DNA from: Clostridia bacterium
GTDB lineage: Bacteria > Bacillota > Clostridia > Peptostreptococcales > Anaerovoracaceae
DNA length: 64,000 nucleotides
Reading direction: 5' to 3'
Assembly (NCBI GenBank): GCA_902363595.1
Contig: CABJAP010000005.1
Location: forward strand, 62,001-126,000
Translations under genes and position numbers: made by a program
Part shown: positions 8,560 through 16,689 of the stretch, piece after piece
Numbering within the stretch: the stretch's first letter is position 1
Layout: the number at the start of each line of letters is the position of its first letter
The notes under the pieces: model-generated
What the model was told of the DNA's origin: nothing
Databases searched by the model: none
The model's input: only the letters and a program-made list of their open reading frames with translations

Positions 8560-10338
8560 ATGAAAATAGTGGATTTCAATGAAGATAGCATAGAGTATAA
8601 AAAAATAAATATGAATGAAACAGTATTTCTAATAGGTGCAGGCGTTTCAATGGACACTCCTACCTGCCTACCATCAGGAAAAGAACTGACAAACTACTAT
8701 TTGGATTTAAGTATAGGTAGAAAGCCTGCGGATAATTTAAGGGAAATTTGGTCCGAAATTAATGATATTATTCATGACAATAGTAAATTTGAATTCCCTC
8801 TTATGCGGCTAGAATTTATTATTGGTCAAATTAATAAAGTTGACAAAGAATTTAATAGGGTTTCCCTAATTAACGGCATAAATCAGTTTTCAAAAGCCAA
8901 AGCCAACAATAACCATAAATTAATCGCTAAAATAGTTGAAAAGGGTGGCACAGTTATTACCCCTAACTTTGATAACTGTATTGAAAAGGAAATTGGTGGA
9001 AACTTCACTGTAAATGATCATATTGGGGTGCCAGTAATGACGAAAGATAGCTTTGATATTTATTACTTTCATGGCATTGCAGAAGATCTTAATAACCTTA
9101 AAGATAGTTTAGGTGCTACAATCGATAAAATAAAAGAAGGCCTTCCGAAGCAGTTCAAGCATTTACTAATAAATTGGTTTGAAAAGGGATACTCTATTAT
9201 AATGTTAGGGTATAGTGCAAGTGATTTTTTTGATGTGATTCCTTTCTTTGAATCTTTCCCTAACAATTATTTTAAGGGTACAGCAATATTCTTTCAACAT
9301 GGAACTTCAATGAGCGATCATGATTTATACCGTATAAAAAAATGTTTATCTCCGTTTCAAACTCAAATAATAATGAAGGGAAATACATTGGAACTTCTTG
9401 AACAGTTAGTAGCAGAAAAGATAGCTAGAGATAATGAGGAAATTGAGAGGGACTGGTGGAAACTTAAGTTCGATGAAATAATTAATACCTATAGTAATGA
9501 GGAATTAACAATTGTGAGAACTACAAATGCAATTCGACTTAGTGATCAAGTAGATATCTCCCTAGAGAAAATCATTGAAAATAAGGAAAAGAGAATAAAC
9601 ACTTGTATTGAAATGTTGTTAAAAAGAAAAGATTTATTTGTTTTTTTTAGTCAACTGCCAGATAAAGAAACTTCTATTATACCAGCTATACAGCGGTTAC
9701 ATAGTTCCAAGTATTTAAAATTCTTAGAACACAATTATCCGGAATATTTACAAAACTACAATAAATTAAATAAAATTATTAAGCAGATATACAAGAATTG
9801 GAATTCCCCAAGGGAATGTGCAAAGAAACAACCCTTTAATAGTTTATGCAAAAAAATTGAAAACGAACCATGTGCGGTACAAACATATAATAGCAAAACA
9901 ATTTATTCAGTTCTAATTCAAGTCAATCTTTTATACCATGATTGGAAAGACAATCAGCTAGATAAAAACAACGCTTTCCGGCTTTTAAATTGTCTTAATA
10001 AAATGCTAGAACTTCCTTACAATTTACATCTGTACATTTCTTATTGTATAGAGTTATTGATAGCACAAGATACGTTAACAGCTATCTTAACCCCCGAAAA
10101 AAATAATCTTAATATAGAGAATCAAATGTTAGAAATCTCTTTGGAAATTTGTAGCCTACTTTATGTTACAAAAGTATATTTACATTATTTTAGAAAGAAT
10201 ACAATTATATATAGAATAACAGGTAACGAATCAAATAAGATTATAGCAGAGAAAAATTATATTATAGCGACAAAAATATCTCAAATTACAGGAAAAAGTA
10301 TACGATCCAAAGAAGAAATACTAAAGAAGGGTATTTAA
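8560..10338 (+). CDS. SIR2-domain protein, probable NAD-consuming anti-phage effector
   Basis: In this 592-residue protein, residues 1-280 form a SIR2-like domain: GAGVS (26-30, NAD-binding), TPNFD (134-138, like the family's T-x-N-x-D), HG with the catalytic-type histidine 171, and GYSASD (217-222). No zinc-ribbon cysteines typical of deacetylase sirtuins are seen, which fits the bacterial immunity type that cleaves NAD. Residues 300-592 are helical and unassigned and could be the sensor. The gene is AT-rich and ends one base before the next ATG (TAAGATG), so the two are translationally coupled. Known SIR2 systems (ThsA, DSR, SIR2-HerA) have different partners. Confidence 0.85.
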   Translation: MKIVDFNEDSIEYKKINMNETVFLIGAGVSMDTPTCLPSGKELTNYYLDLSIGRKPADNLREIWSEINDIIHDNSKFEFPLMRLEFIIGQINKVDKEFNRVSLINGINQFSKAKANNNHKLIAKIVEKGGTVITPNFDNCIEKEIGGNFTVNDHIGVPVMTKDSFDIYYFHGIAEDLNNLKDSLGATIDKIKEGLPKQFKHLLINWFEKGYSIIMLGYSASDFFDVIPFFESFPNNYFKGTAIFFQHGTSMSDHDLYRIKKCLSPFQTQIIMKGNTLELLEQLVAEKIARDNEEIERDWWKLKFDEIINTYSNEELTIVRTTNAIRLSDQVDISLEKIIENKEKRINTCIEMLLKRKDLFVFFSQLPDKETSIIPAIQRLHSSKYLKFLEHNYPEYLQNYNKLNKIIKQIYKNWNSPRECAKKQPFNSLCKKIENEPCAVQTYNSKTIYSVLIQVNLLYHDWKDNQLDKNNAFRLLNCLNKMLELPYNLHLYISYCIELLIAQDTLTAILTPEKNNLNIENQMLEISLEICSLLYVTKVYLHYFRKNTIIYRITGNESNKIIAEKNYIIATKISQITGKSIRSKEEILKKGI

Positions 10339-10339
10339 G

Positions 10340-10816
10340 ATGACCATTCCCTATAGACCATTAAATGAAAAGAACAAAAACAAATACATTGATAAGCACT
10401 ATAAAAAGTTTAAAAAAAAATATGGAAGCTATATATTTGATAGACCACTACCAGAAATCAATTATTCAAAGTTATTCTATTCAATCATGATATTTGAAAA
10501 CTATAATCGCCCTGCATGCATAAGAGTTTTGGAATATATTGTATTTTGTATTCGATGCGTATGTAATAAAAGAAAACCTATGAGTTTAGGTATTATGCAA
10601 ATTAAGACTGAACATCTTATTTTTTCAATGGAGAGTATTAAGTCAGCAGATCTAAAGCTGCAATCAGATTTAAAAAAAGTTCTGCCAAGTATAGCGATTC
10701 ATAATTCCGAGAACATAGTGAAAGCAGTAGCGTTAGAGTATAATCAAAGCATTCTCTATTCTAATCAAATATGGGATATATATTTACGTTTATCGAATAA
10801 TGAGCATAAACTGTAA
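10340..10816 (+). CDS. Small protein of unknown function with a lysozyme-like GIMQI motif
   Basis: This 158-residue protein is coupled to the SIR2 gene (GAAGGG site 8 nt before the ATG). The basic N-terminus (about 1-30) is followed by FENYNRP, R-x-x-E and SLGIMQIKT. The last resembles the G-[LI]-M-Q-[ILV] signature of lytic transglycosylase/lysozyme folds, and an upstream glutamate is present. This is a weak pattern and not an assignment. It has no signal peptide, so if it has that fold it may act inside the cell or have lost activity. It completes the three-gene cassette. Confidence 0.7.
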   Translation: MTIPYRPLNEKNKNKYIDKHYKKFKKKYGSYIFDRPLPEINYSKLFYSIMIFENYNRPACIRVLEYIVFCIRCVCNKRKPMSLGIMQIKTEHLIFSMESIKSADLKLQSDLKKVLPSIAIHNSENIVKAVALEYNQSILYSNQIWDIYLRLSNNEHKL

Positions 10817-10835
10817 AAAACCCGTGATTGGGTAA

Positions 10836-10955
10836 CGGCATCTAGTAGCTGGACTGGGTAGTAACAAACTGATAGCGCTAGGTAAGTTTATAAGGAGTGC
10901 AACGGAGTTTACACAGTATGATGAAGATGGGAATGTAATCCTTGTAAATCTGTAA
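10836..10955 (+). pseudogene. Possible tail of a lost gene
   Basis: A 39-codon open stretch without a start, ending in QYDEDGNVILVNL then stop, reads like the C-terminus of a protein. It lies just after the SIR2 cassette. The family was not recognised. Confidence 0.3.
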
Positions 10956-11016
10956 GAGCAAAATAAGAATCGGTTGATCGGATTTTTGTTGTCCAAGCTA
11001 TAGGAGGTTAATCAAA

Positions 11017-11082
11017 ATGGTCAAATGTCGGTCAGACGATGGTCAAATAATAACCGAAGAAAAGCGCAATATTCCGGAATGA
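11017..11082 (+). pseudogene. Possible 5' scrap of a gene with an intact ribosome binding site
   Basis: A canonical AGGAGG stands 9 nt before an ATG that opens only 21 codons (MVKCRSDDGQIITEEKRNI..., then stop). A strong start site with no gene behind it suggests a truncated gene left by a recombination event. With the remnant at 10836 it fills the 349-bp gap before ychF. Confidence 0.3.
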
Positions 11083-11123
11083 TACGGAATGCGGCGGAAT
11101 GGCAAAAAACGTTGCCATCGTTG

Positions 11124-11156
11124 AAAAATAAAGGACCGTTGAAATTTCAACGGTCC
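11124..11156 (-). terminator. Intrinsic terminator of ychF
   Basis: A perfect 24-bp palindrome (11133-11156, arms GGACCGTTGAAA) is followed on the minus strand by TTTATTTTT. It lies 10 bp past the ychF stop. Confidence 0.85.
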
Positions 11157-11165
11157 GGCAAATCT

Positions 11166-12260
11166 CTAAACATTAAACAGGAAATGCATCACATCCCCAT
11201 CCTGCACAACATACTCTTTTCCTTCTGACCGGATCAACCCTTTTTCCTTGGCTGTCGCCAGATTGCCGCCGCACTCAATCAGCTTATCATAGGCAATGGT
11301 TTCTGCCCGGATAAAGCCCTTTTCAAAATCCGTATGGATCTTTCCGGCGGCGCCCGGCGCCTTTGTGCCGCGCTTGATGGTCCAGGCCCTTACCTCCGGC
11401 TCGCCGGCCGTGAGGAAAGAAATCAGATCCAGCAGGTGATAAGAGGATTTCACCAGCTTATCGAGGCCGGATTCGGCAATTCCCAGTTCTTCCAGGAACA
11501 TGGTTTTTTCATCGTCATCCAGTTCGGAGATTTCAGCTTCAATCTTCGCACAGATCATGACCGTATCGGAGCCTTCTGTTTCCGCAAAACCGCGGACTGC
11601 TTTCACATATTCGTTTTCATCGCCTGAACCAGCTTCGTCCTCTGCGACATTGGCCGCATAGATGATCGGCTTGTAGGAGAGAAGATCGAGGCTTTTCACA
11701 AATTCAGCCTCATCCTCAGTCAACTCCATGGCACGAGCCGACTTGCCGCTGCTGAGAAACTCGTGGATTTTTTTCAGAAGATCCAGCTCTTTCTGCAGGG
11801 TTTTATCGCCCTTCAGGTTTTTGGTCGTTTTTTGGATCCGTCTTTCCAGAACCTCCATATCCGAAAGAATCAGCTCCAGATTTATGGTTTCAATATCAGA
11901 AAGGGGATCAATCTGCCCATCCACATGGACCACGTTAGGGTCCTCAAAGCAGCGGACTACATGGACGATGGCTTCCACTTCCCGAATGTGGCCCAGAAAT
12001 TTGTTCCCCAGACCTTCCCCTTTGGAAGCGCCTTTTACCAGGCCCGCGATATCGTAAAATTCAATGGTGGTATAAACTGTTTTTTTAGAATGATACATTT
12101 CATGGAGCACCTTGAGCCGCTCGTCGGGAACAGTGACAACGCCAACGTTGGGCTCAATGGTACAAAAGGGATAATTGGCCGCTTCCGCACCGGCCTTGGT
12201 GATTGCGTTGAATAAGGTACTTTTGCCTACATTGGGAAGACCCACGATTCCTAGTTTCAT
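11166..12260 (-). CDS. ychF: Ribosome-binding ATPase YchF (OLA1/Obg-related)
   Basis: Length (364 residues) and motifs are those of YchF. The P-loop G1 motif GLPNVGKST starts at residue 6, the G3-like DIAGLVKGASKGEGLGN follows, and the C-terminal TGS/ubiquitin-like region includes the RAWTIKRGTKAPGAAGKIHTD stretch (split here as RAWTIKRG and APGAAGKIHTD). The family binds the 70S ribosome, prefers ATP and modulates translation under stress. It is monocistronic, with a good promoter upstream and a palindromic terminator downstream. AGGAGATG sits 9 nt before the ATG. Confidence 0.97.
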   Translation of the reverse strand: MKLGIVGLPNVGKSTLFNAITKAGAEAANYPFCTIEPNVGVVTVPDERLKVLHEMYHSKKTVYTTIEFYDIAGLVKGASKGEGLGNKFLGHIREVEAIVHVVRCFEDPNVVHVDGQIDPLSDIETINLELILSDMEVLERRIQKTTKNLKGDKTLQKELDLLKKIHEFLSSGKSARAMELTEDEAEFVKSLDLLSYKPIIYAANVAEDEAGSGDENEYVKAVRGFAETEGSDTVMICAKIEAEISELDDDEKTMFLEELGIAESGLDKLVKSSYHLLDLISFLTAGEPEVRAWTIKRGTKAPGAAGKIHTDFEKGFIRAETIAYDKLIECGGNLATAKEKGLIRSEGKEYVVQDGDVMHFLFNV

Positions 12261-12352
12261 TTATTTTTACATCTCCTTTATTTGTTTTCCAAATTGATCT
12301 GCGCCATGTTTACATCTTTTCGTATCTCAGAAATAGCTTGACGCAAGTGTAA

Positions 12353-12381
12353 ATTATAGCACAAAGACCCCGTTTTTTCAA
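12353..12381 (-). promoter_or_regulatory. Promoter of ychF
   Basis: On the minus strand: TTGAAA (12381-12376), a 17-bp spacer, TATAAT (12358-12353), with an extended TGn element before the -10. Confidence 0.75.
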
Positions 12382-12458
12382 TCTTATCCGGCAAATATCC
12401 TGCCTTCATGACACTGTGGTAATACTGCAATTGGCGGCAGACGTTCAGCAAATTCACC

Positions 12459-13193
12459 TTATAAAATACTGATTCGAATCATACCTAAAACCAATAGATG
12501 CAGAGGATAGAAGAGGTAGAAGAACCATTTTGAAAATTTCCGGCCTTTCTCCATTCGCTTGCCGTTGTAAAAATAGATAATCACAATTCCGGCAAGGGCT
12601 ATTCCCACCATGCTGGTCAATGAATAAAAAATATTGATACGAATGGGAAACATGCCGATGCCATTTACAAATGTGAAAAGTCCAAATAAAAGTGTTGAAA
12701 GGATAAAAGCAGTCTTTGTTTTATCTTCTGAGCCATCGGCCCACAGGAACAACAGGGTAAATATGGGAGCCAGTAATAACCAATCGGAAATTAAGGAAAG
12801 CAGCATCAAACCGATAATAGCAAGAACTTTCAGCAATGTGTTCGATATTTTCTCGCAGCAAAGTAAAAGCACAAAACAGATCAGCAGCGTAAATATCATA
12901 TTCAAACCGCAAAACTGCAAAAGCCCGTTTCCTGTAAAAGCCAGGCAATATGGGAATTCCGAAAATGCTGCAAATATTGCCAATCGTATTGCATATTTCT
13001 TTTTTGAGTGTGTGTAAGAAAAGCCTTCGACAAGAAAATAACACATGACAATGGCTGTGAAATATCCAATGTCGAGAAAAATTTCTGAGAGCACACTGCC
13101 AGGTTCCATAAAGATGTATGAGATATGGTTCAGGAGCATGGTAAACATGGCAATATACTTTATCACATCTCGATTTAATGGTTTCGTCTGCAC
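12459..13193 (-). CDS. TraX-family integral membrane protein
   Basis: The N-terminus LNRDVIKYIAMFTMLLNHI and at least seven hydrophobic segments over 244 residues match the TraX family. TraX acetylates F-pilin; chromosomal Firmicutes members are membrane acyltransferase-like proteins of unknown substrate. Its start lies 3 bp past the lgt stop on the same strand, so the two are probably co-transcribed. A role in modifying surface lipids or proteins is inferred from the family and from lgt as neighbour. Confidence 0.85.
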   Translation of the reverse strand: MQTKPLNRDVIKYIAMFTMLLNHISYIFMEPGSVLSEIFLDIGYFTAIVMCYFLVEGFSYTHSKKKYAIRLAIFAAFSEFPYCLAFTGNGLLQFCGLNMIFTLLICFVLLLCCEKISNTLLKVLAIIGLMLLSLISDWLLLAPIFTLLFLWADGSEDKTKTAFILSTLLFGLFTFVNGIGMFPIRINIFYSLTSMVGIALAGIVIIYFYNGKRMEKGRKFSKWFFYLFYPLHLLVLGMIRISIL

Positions 13194-13195
13194 GT

Positions 13196-13960
13196 TCAGT
13201 TCCTTTGTTTTTTCTTTTTCCAGTGATGATATAGAATGACGTAAATAGCTATAAATACGATAATAACAGACAGACTGAGAACCTGAGCCTGCTTGAAAGG
13301 CCCGATCATCAACGAGTCAGTACGCAGTGCTTCCACAAAAAAGCGCTCCGCCGAATAGAGGATTCCATAAAGCAGAAAAACCTGTCCTTCGAATTGCCGG
13401 CGGTTATCAATATAGATGAGGACAAAGAACAAAATCAAACACCAGATTGATTCATATAAAAAGGTAGGGTGATAGGTTTGCCCGTTTACCGTAACCGCCC
13501 AAGGAAGGTCGGTGGGGCCGCCGTGAGCTTCCGAGTTGGTATAATTCCCCCAGCGTCCAATGGCCTGTGCCAGAGCAACCGAAGGAATTGCCAGATCGAG
13601 AACGTTCAGCGGGCGGATTTTCCAAACAAAACATAGGATGGCCGCAGCGCCCAGCCCGAAAATCAAACCGCCGTGAATGGCCAACCCTCCCAGCCTAAAA
13701 TTTATGATTTTCAAAAAATCTCCGCTATATTGTTCCCAATTGAAAAAAACGTAGTAAAGACGCGCGCCGATGACACCTGCCGGAACACAAATTAGAACAA
13801 AATCGAGAATTTTTTCGGATTCCAGACCGTGGCGCGGAGCACGCTTATAAGTGATGATGGTGGCGAGCACCATTCCTGCTGCGATTAGGATACCATACCA
13901 CATGACGTCAATGCCAAAGAGGGTAAAGGCAACTGGATTGGGTACGGGCATATAAGTCAC
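13196..13960 (-). CDS. lgt: Prolipoprotein diacylglyceryl transferase
   Basis: This 254-residue membrane enzyme moves diacylglycerol from phosphatidylglycerol to the lipobox cysteine of prolipoproteins. The conserved HGGL motif, the signature around GRWGNYTNSEAHG (usually GR-x-GNF-x-N-x-E) and seven membrane spans are visible. It is the only lgt in the window; several lipoproteins here (14161, 51458, 58212) are its expected substrates. The TraX-family gene follows directly downstream. Confidence 0.95.
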   Translation of the reverse strand: MTYMPVPNPVAFTLFGIDVMWYGILIAAGMVLATIITYKRAPRHGLESEKILDFVLICVPAGVIGARLYYVFFNWEQYSGDFLKIINFRLGGLAIHGGLIFGLGAAAILCFVWKIRPLNVLDLAIPSVALAQAIGRWGNYTNSEAHGGPTDLPWAVTVNGQTYHPTFLYESIWCLILFFVLIYIDNRRQFEGQVFLLYGILYSAERFFVEALRTDSLMIGPFKQAQVLSLSVIIVFIAIYVILYHHWKKKKQRN

Positions 13961-14091
13961 CTGAATTTAACCTTTCTTTTCATAAATTTTTAGCAGATTC
14001 AAAATAAATCTGCGGGAGATCGGCGGCTGGCGCCGCAAGCCGCATGGGGCTGCTGGAAATAAACAATGGACACAGTCTGTCTATGTGAAAG

Positions 14092-14122
14092 AAAAGATGC
14101 GAACCGAAGCACCACATCTTTT
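14092..14122 (-). terminator. Probable terminator of the lipoprotein gene
   Basis: Inverted repeat AAAAGATG / CATCTTTT (14092-14099 and 14115-14122), 38 bp past the minus-strand stop, with a modest T-rich tail. Confidence 0.5.
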
Positions 14123-14160
14123 AATAATACGATACATTTAAGATGACTGCAAAGCATGCT

Positions 14161-14676
14161 TTATGCGTCAGGCATTTCTTTGGCCAGCAGCATCAACGCA
14201 TTACCACCGATTATGTAAACGTCGTATAGCTTCTCCGTATCTGGATCGGAAAAGTCTTCCGATTTTGCATCCTTTTGGACCTTCTCGATAAAGGCGCCCA
14301 GCTCCATGACTTCCGGGCCTTTTTTCTTATCCTTAATATAAGTAACTCGCGCTTCAGAGTCAAGCGGCACAGTCGTTGACAGATTCTTGTCAGCAACATA
14401 GTAGCCGTCTTTATCATATGAACTTTCTACAATAACCATGCTTTCTACGGTTAATGCGTACTTACCGTCTTTTTCTTCCTTGATTCGGATCGCTCCCAGT
14501 TCTTTTTCGCCGCCGTCGCGCAGGATCTGATCGGCATATTCGCCGGATAAATATTCTACCGTAATCTCCGGCTCCTCTAATATATCACCGTTCTTTTCCT
14601 GCCCGCACCCGGTCAGGAAAGCCAAAGCTACGACAGAAACCAGAAAAAGTATTCCTGCGAACTTCTTTCGTCTCAT
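14161..14676 (-). CDS. Small lipoprotein of unknown function
   Basis: The 171-residue product has a basic start, a hydrophobic stretch and the lipobox LTGC at cysteine 24, so it is exported and lipidated. The mature part is acidic, lysine-rich and without a recognisable domain; it may form a small beta-rich fold around VEYLSGEYADQIL and YALTVESMVIV. GAGGAAG precedes the ATG. Its own terminator suggests a single-gene unit. Confidence 0.75.
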   Translation of the reverse strand: MRRKKFAGILFLVSVVALAFLTGCGQEKNGDILEEPEITVEYLSGEYADQILRDGGEKELGAIRIKEEKDGKYALTVESMVIVESSYDKDGYYVADKNLSTTVPLDSEARVTYIKDKKKGPEVMELGAFIEKVQKDAKSEDFSDPDTEKLYDVYIIGGNALMLLAKEMPDA

Positions 14677-14707
14677 TTCTTCCTCCCAATATTAAATCCT
14701 GATATTC

Positions 14708-14785
14708 TAATCCGCAAGCCGCGTCGCAGCGGATTTCAAAGAACGCTACCGTGCGGCAACGCCGTAAAAACCACTGCGTTCATTA
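14708..14785. repeat. 78-bp structured tandem repeat, copy 1
   Basis: First of two adjoining 78-bp units. Each has a hairpin TCCGC...GCGGA, an outer pair GAACGC...GCGTTC and inside it CGGC-AAC-GCCG with a three-base loop. The two copies differ at only a few positions (GCCGCG versus GCTATG; CCACTG versus CTACTG). Confidence 0.9.
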
Positions 14786-14863
14786 TAATCCGCAAGCTAT
14801 GTCGCAGCGGATTTCAAAGAACGCTACCGTGCGGCAACGCCGTAAAAACTACTGCGTTCATTA
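14786..14863. repeat. 78-bp structured tandem repeat, copy 2
   Basis: Second unit, directly abutting the first. Part of it (TTTCAAAGAACG-x-TACC) recurs in inverted orientation near 33311-33327. Confidence 0.9.
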
Positions 14864-14954
14864 TACTATCTTGTCTACATTATAACAAGTAAATTCCAAC
14901 GTGTTTGCGAGAAATTTGCTGTTAAAAGCAAAATAGTTCTGTTAAAATAGCCTT

Positions 14955-15659
14955 ATGAAATATTTAAAGATATGTAATGGAACATTTATAGACCGTCCCA
15001 ACCGCTTTATTGCCAGAGTGGAAATCCAAGGAAACGAGGAAAAAGCCCATGTGAAAAATACCGGCCGTTTGAAGGAGCTGCTGGTTCCCGGTGCTTCTGT
15101 TATCCTGGAAGATTTTCAGGGCCGGATGGGGACGCGCAAAATGCGCTATTCTCTCATTGGCGTGGAAAAAAACGGAATACCTATCAATATAGACTCCCAG
15201 GCTCCAAACCTGGTGGTAAAGGAGGCCTTAACGGCGAGGACGCTAAAACTTCCTCAGATGGAAATGTTAACCTTGATCAAAGGGGAAAAAGTTTACGGCG
15301 ATTCCAGGCTGGATTTTTATGTGGAGGATGAAAGCGGGAAGAAAGGCTTTCTTGAGGTCAAAGGAGTGACTTTGGAAGATGAGGGGATCGCCAGATTTCC
15401 AGATGCTCCGACTCTGCGTGGCATCAAGCATATGGAAGAGCTGATTCGAGCTAAAAGGGCGGGGTATGCTGCCTATATTCTGTTCATCATTCAGATGAAG
15501 GGAATTACGTGCTTTATGCCTAATGTTCAGACGCATCCTCAATTCGGCGAAACTCTGAGAAAGGCAGAAAAAGAAGGCGTGCAGCTGATGGCACGTGACT
15601 GTATCGTATCTGGTGATGGGTTGCTGCTGGATGCTCCGGTGCCAATTCGATTGAAATAA
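14955..15659 (+). CDS. sfsA: SfsA family DNA/RNA nuclease
   Basis: The protein (234 residues) has the family's usual length. An N-terminal OB-fold-like part (RFIARVEIQGNEEKAHVKNTGRL) is followed by a nuclease core with the acidic and lysine residues of a PD-(D/E)xK site (DSRLDFYVED, then FLEVKGVTL) and the C-terminal RAGYAAYILFIIQM. In E. coli it was first seen as a sugar fermentation stimulator; later work describes nuclease activity. The gene stands alone after the tandem repeats. Confidence 0.93.
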   Translation: MKYLKICNGTFIDRPNRFIARVEIQGNEEKAHVKNTGRLKELLVPGASVILEDFQGRMGTRKMRYSLIGVEKNGIPINIDSQAPNLVVKEALTARTLKLPQMEMLTLIKGEKVYGDSRLDFYVEDESGKKGFLEVKGVTLEDEGIARFPDAPTLRGIKHMEELIRAKRAGYAAYILFIIQMKGITCFMPNVQTHPQFGETLRKAEKEGVQLMARDCIVSGDGLLLDAPVPIRLK

Positions 15660-15805
15660 TTATTAACAGTCTGGCGGCGATGATCTCGAATGCCCGAACA
15701 CATTCCACTGAGGGAATATCTGTATTGGCGTGGCCCCCGATTAACGGACGCGAACGTATGTAAATCTCACCAGATTTCCTTATGGACTGCTAACCATAGC
15801 AGCCA
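15660..15805. other. Intergenic stretch holding the probable IS3 end
   Basis: Non-coding between sfsA and the IS3 fragment. A hairpin is formed by CTGCTAACCATAGCAG near 15786-15801. No confident terminal inverted repeat could be defined because the other IS end is missing. Confidence 0.35.
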
Positions 15806-16120
15806 TTATGCAGCAGGTGGCTCTTTCGCCGGCGATTCTTTGTATACTTCTGCTGGCGTCTTGTAGCCATTTGTTGTATGTGGCCTCCTTGTATTGTAGT
15901 ATCCCCAGATGTACTCATATAAGTCCTGGGTGGCCTCCTGCCGCGTTTTGTATAAGCCTTCGATCCATTCCACTTTCATTCTCCCCCAAAAGCTCTCAAT
16001 CGGTGCATTGTCCCAACAATTCCCGGTCCGACTCATGCTTCCGACCAGCCCATATTCGTTCATTTTCTCGATATACTCGATGGATGCATAGGTGGAACCC
16101 CGGTCTGAATGAAGGATGCA
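15806..16120 (-). pseudogene. IS3-family transposase OrfB, 3' fragment
   Basis: The minus strand encodes the last 100 residues of an IS3-type integrase (DDE) transposase: HSDRGSTYAS with the second catalytic aspartate, SRTGNCWDNAPIESFWG with the catalytic glutamate, and YNTRRPHTTNGYKTPAEV near the C-terminus. The N-terminal two thirds, with the first aspartate, are replaced at about 16120 by unrelated C-rich sequence. The frame stays open upstream only by chance. It is a dead insertion. Confidence 0.85.
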
Positions 16121-16440
16121 CCCCTCAGTTTCTCTTTCCCGGCCCGCAACTAAGCCGCCCACGCCCGCCGGCCCCCTGAATCTCCCTTCTCTCGACCCCT
16201 CCCGCCTGAAAGCCCGAAACTCCGGAATCCTGCAATTCCGCAGCCCGCCGCCCCTGCATACAACCCAACCGCACGCGCCGGAAACCCCAAATTTCACCGT
16301 TTACCGGTCCTGCAGATACCCAAGAATCCCTGACAAAACTCCAACCCCTCCCAGACGCAAAACCCCTTGAGCGTCAACTCCGCGTGCCCCAAGAATCCCC
16401 GATTCTGGCCGGCATGCCTTTTATTTTTGTGCAAAAATCA
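16121..16440. other. C-rich (plus strand) tract of unknown origin
   Basis: About 320 bp with very high C content and few G on the plus strand (many CCC and CCCC runs), unlike anything else in the window. Open frames exist on both strands but they lack good start sites and look compositional. It begins where the IS3 fragment breaks off and ends before the mraZ promoter. Confidence 0.6.
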
Positions 16441-16550
16441 AGGTGATTATTGAAATTTCAACGGAAATTCTAACAAGACCCCGGCGGTGCTCCCTAGGGG
16501 CATTCCCACATATGGCAAGTTTTAAAATTATCAAATACAAGATATTGTGG

Positions 16551-16579
16551 TTGACAGTAATTTGTCCATAAATTGAATA
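16551..16579 (+). promoter_or_regulatory. Promoter of the division/cell-wall cluster
   Basis: TTGACA (16551-16556), a 17-bp spacer, TGAATA (16574-16579). It lies 111 bp before the mraZ start and just upstream of the MraZ-type boxes. Confidence 0.6.
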
Positions 16580-16594
16580 TTAGCCGGGGCAAAA

Positions 16595-16652
16595 AGTGGG
16601 GCAAAAAAGATGCAAAATGGTGGAAAGTGGTTGCGAGGTGGTGGAATGTGGA
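16595..16652 (+). promoter_or_regulatory. MraZ-type operator boxes
   Basis: Several direct GTGG elements (AAAGTGGGG, TGGTGGAAAGTGG, GAGGTGGTGGAATGTGG) lie between promoter and mraZ. MraZ proteins bind short direct repeats with a TGG core in their own promoters, so autoregulation is likely. Confidence 0.6.
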
Positions 16653-16689
16653 GTAAAATGGTTTCATCCTAACATAGGAGGAGTATCCG

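Noticed and set aside
16116..16370. Plus-strand proline-rich open frame in the C-rich tract
   Set aside because: No ribosome binding site and the residue make-up only reflects the base skew.
11139..16465. TTGAAATTTCAACGG shared between the ychF terminator and 16450
   Set aside because: AT-rich palindromic core of short length; two copies are not enough to claim a repeat family.
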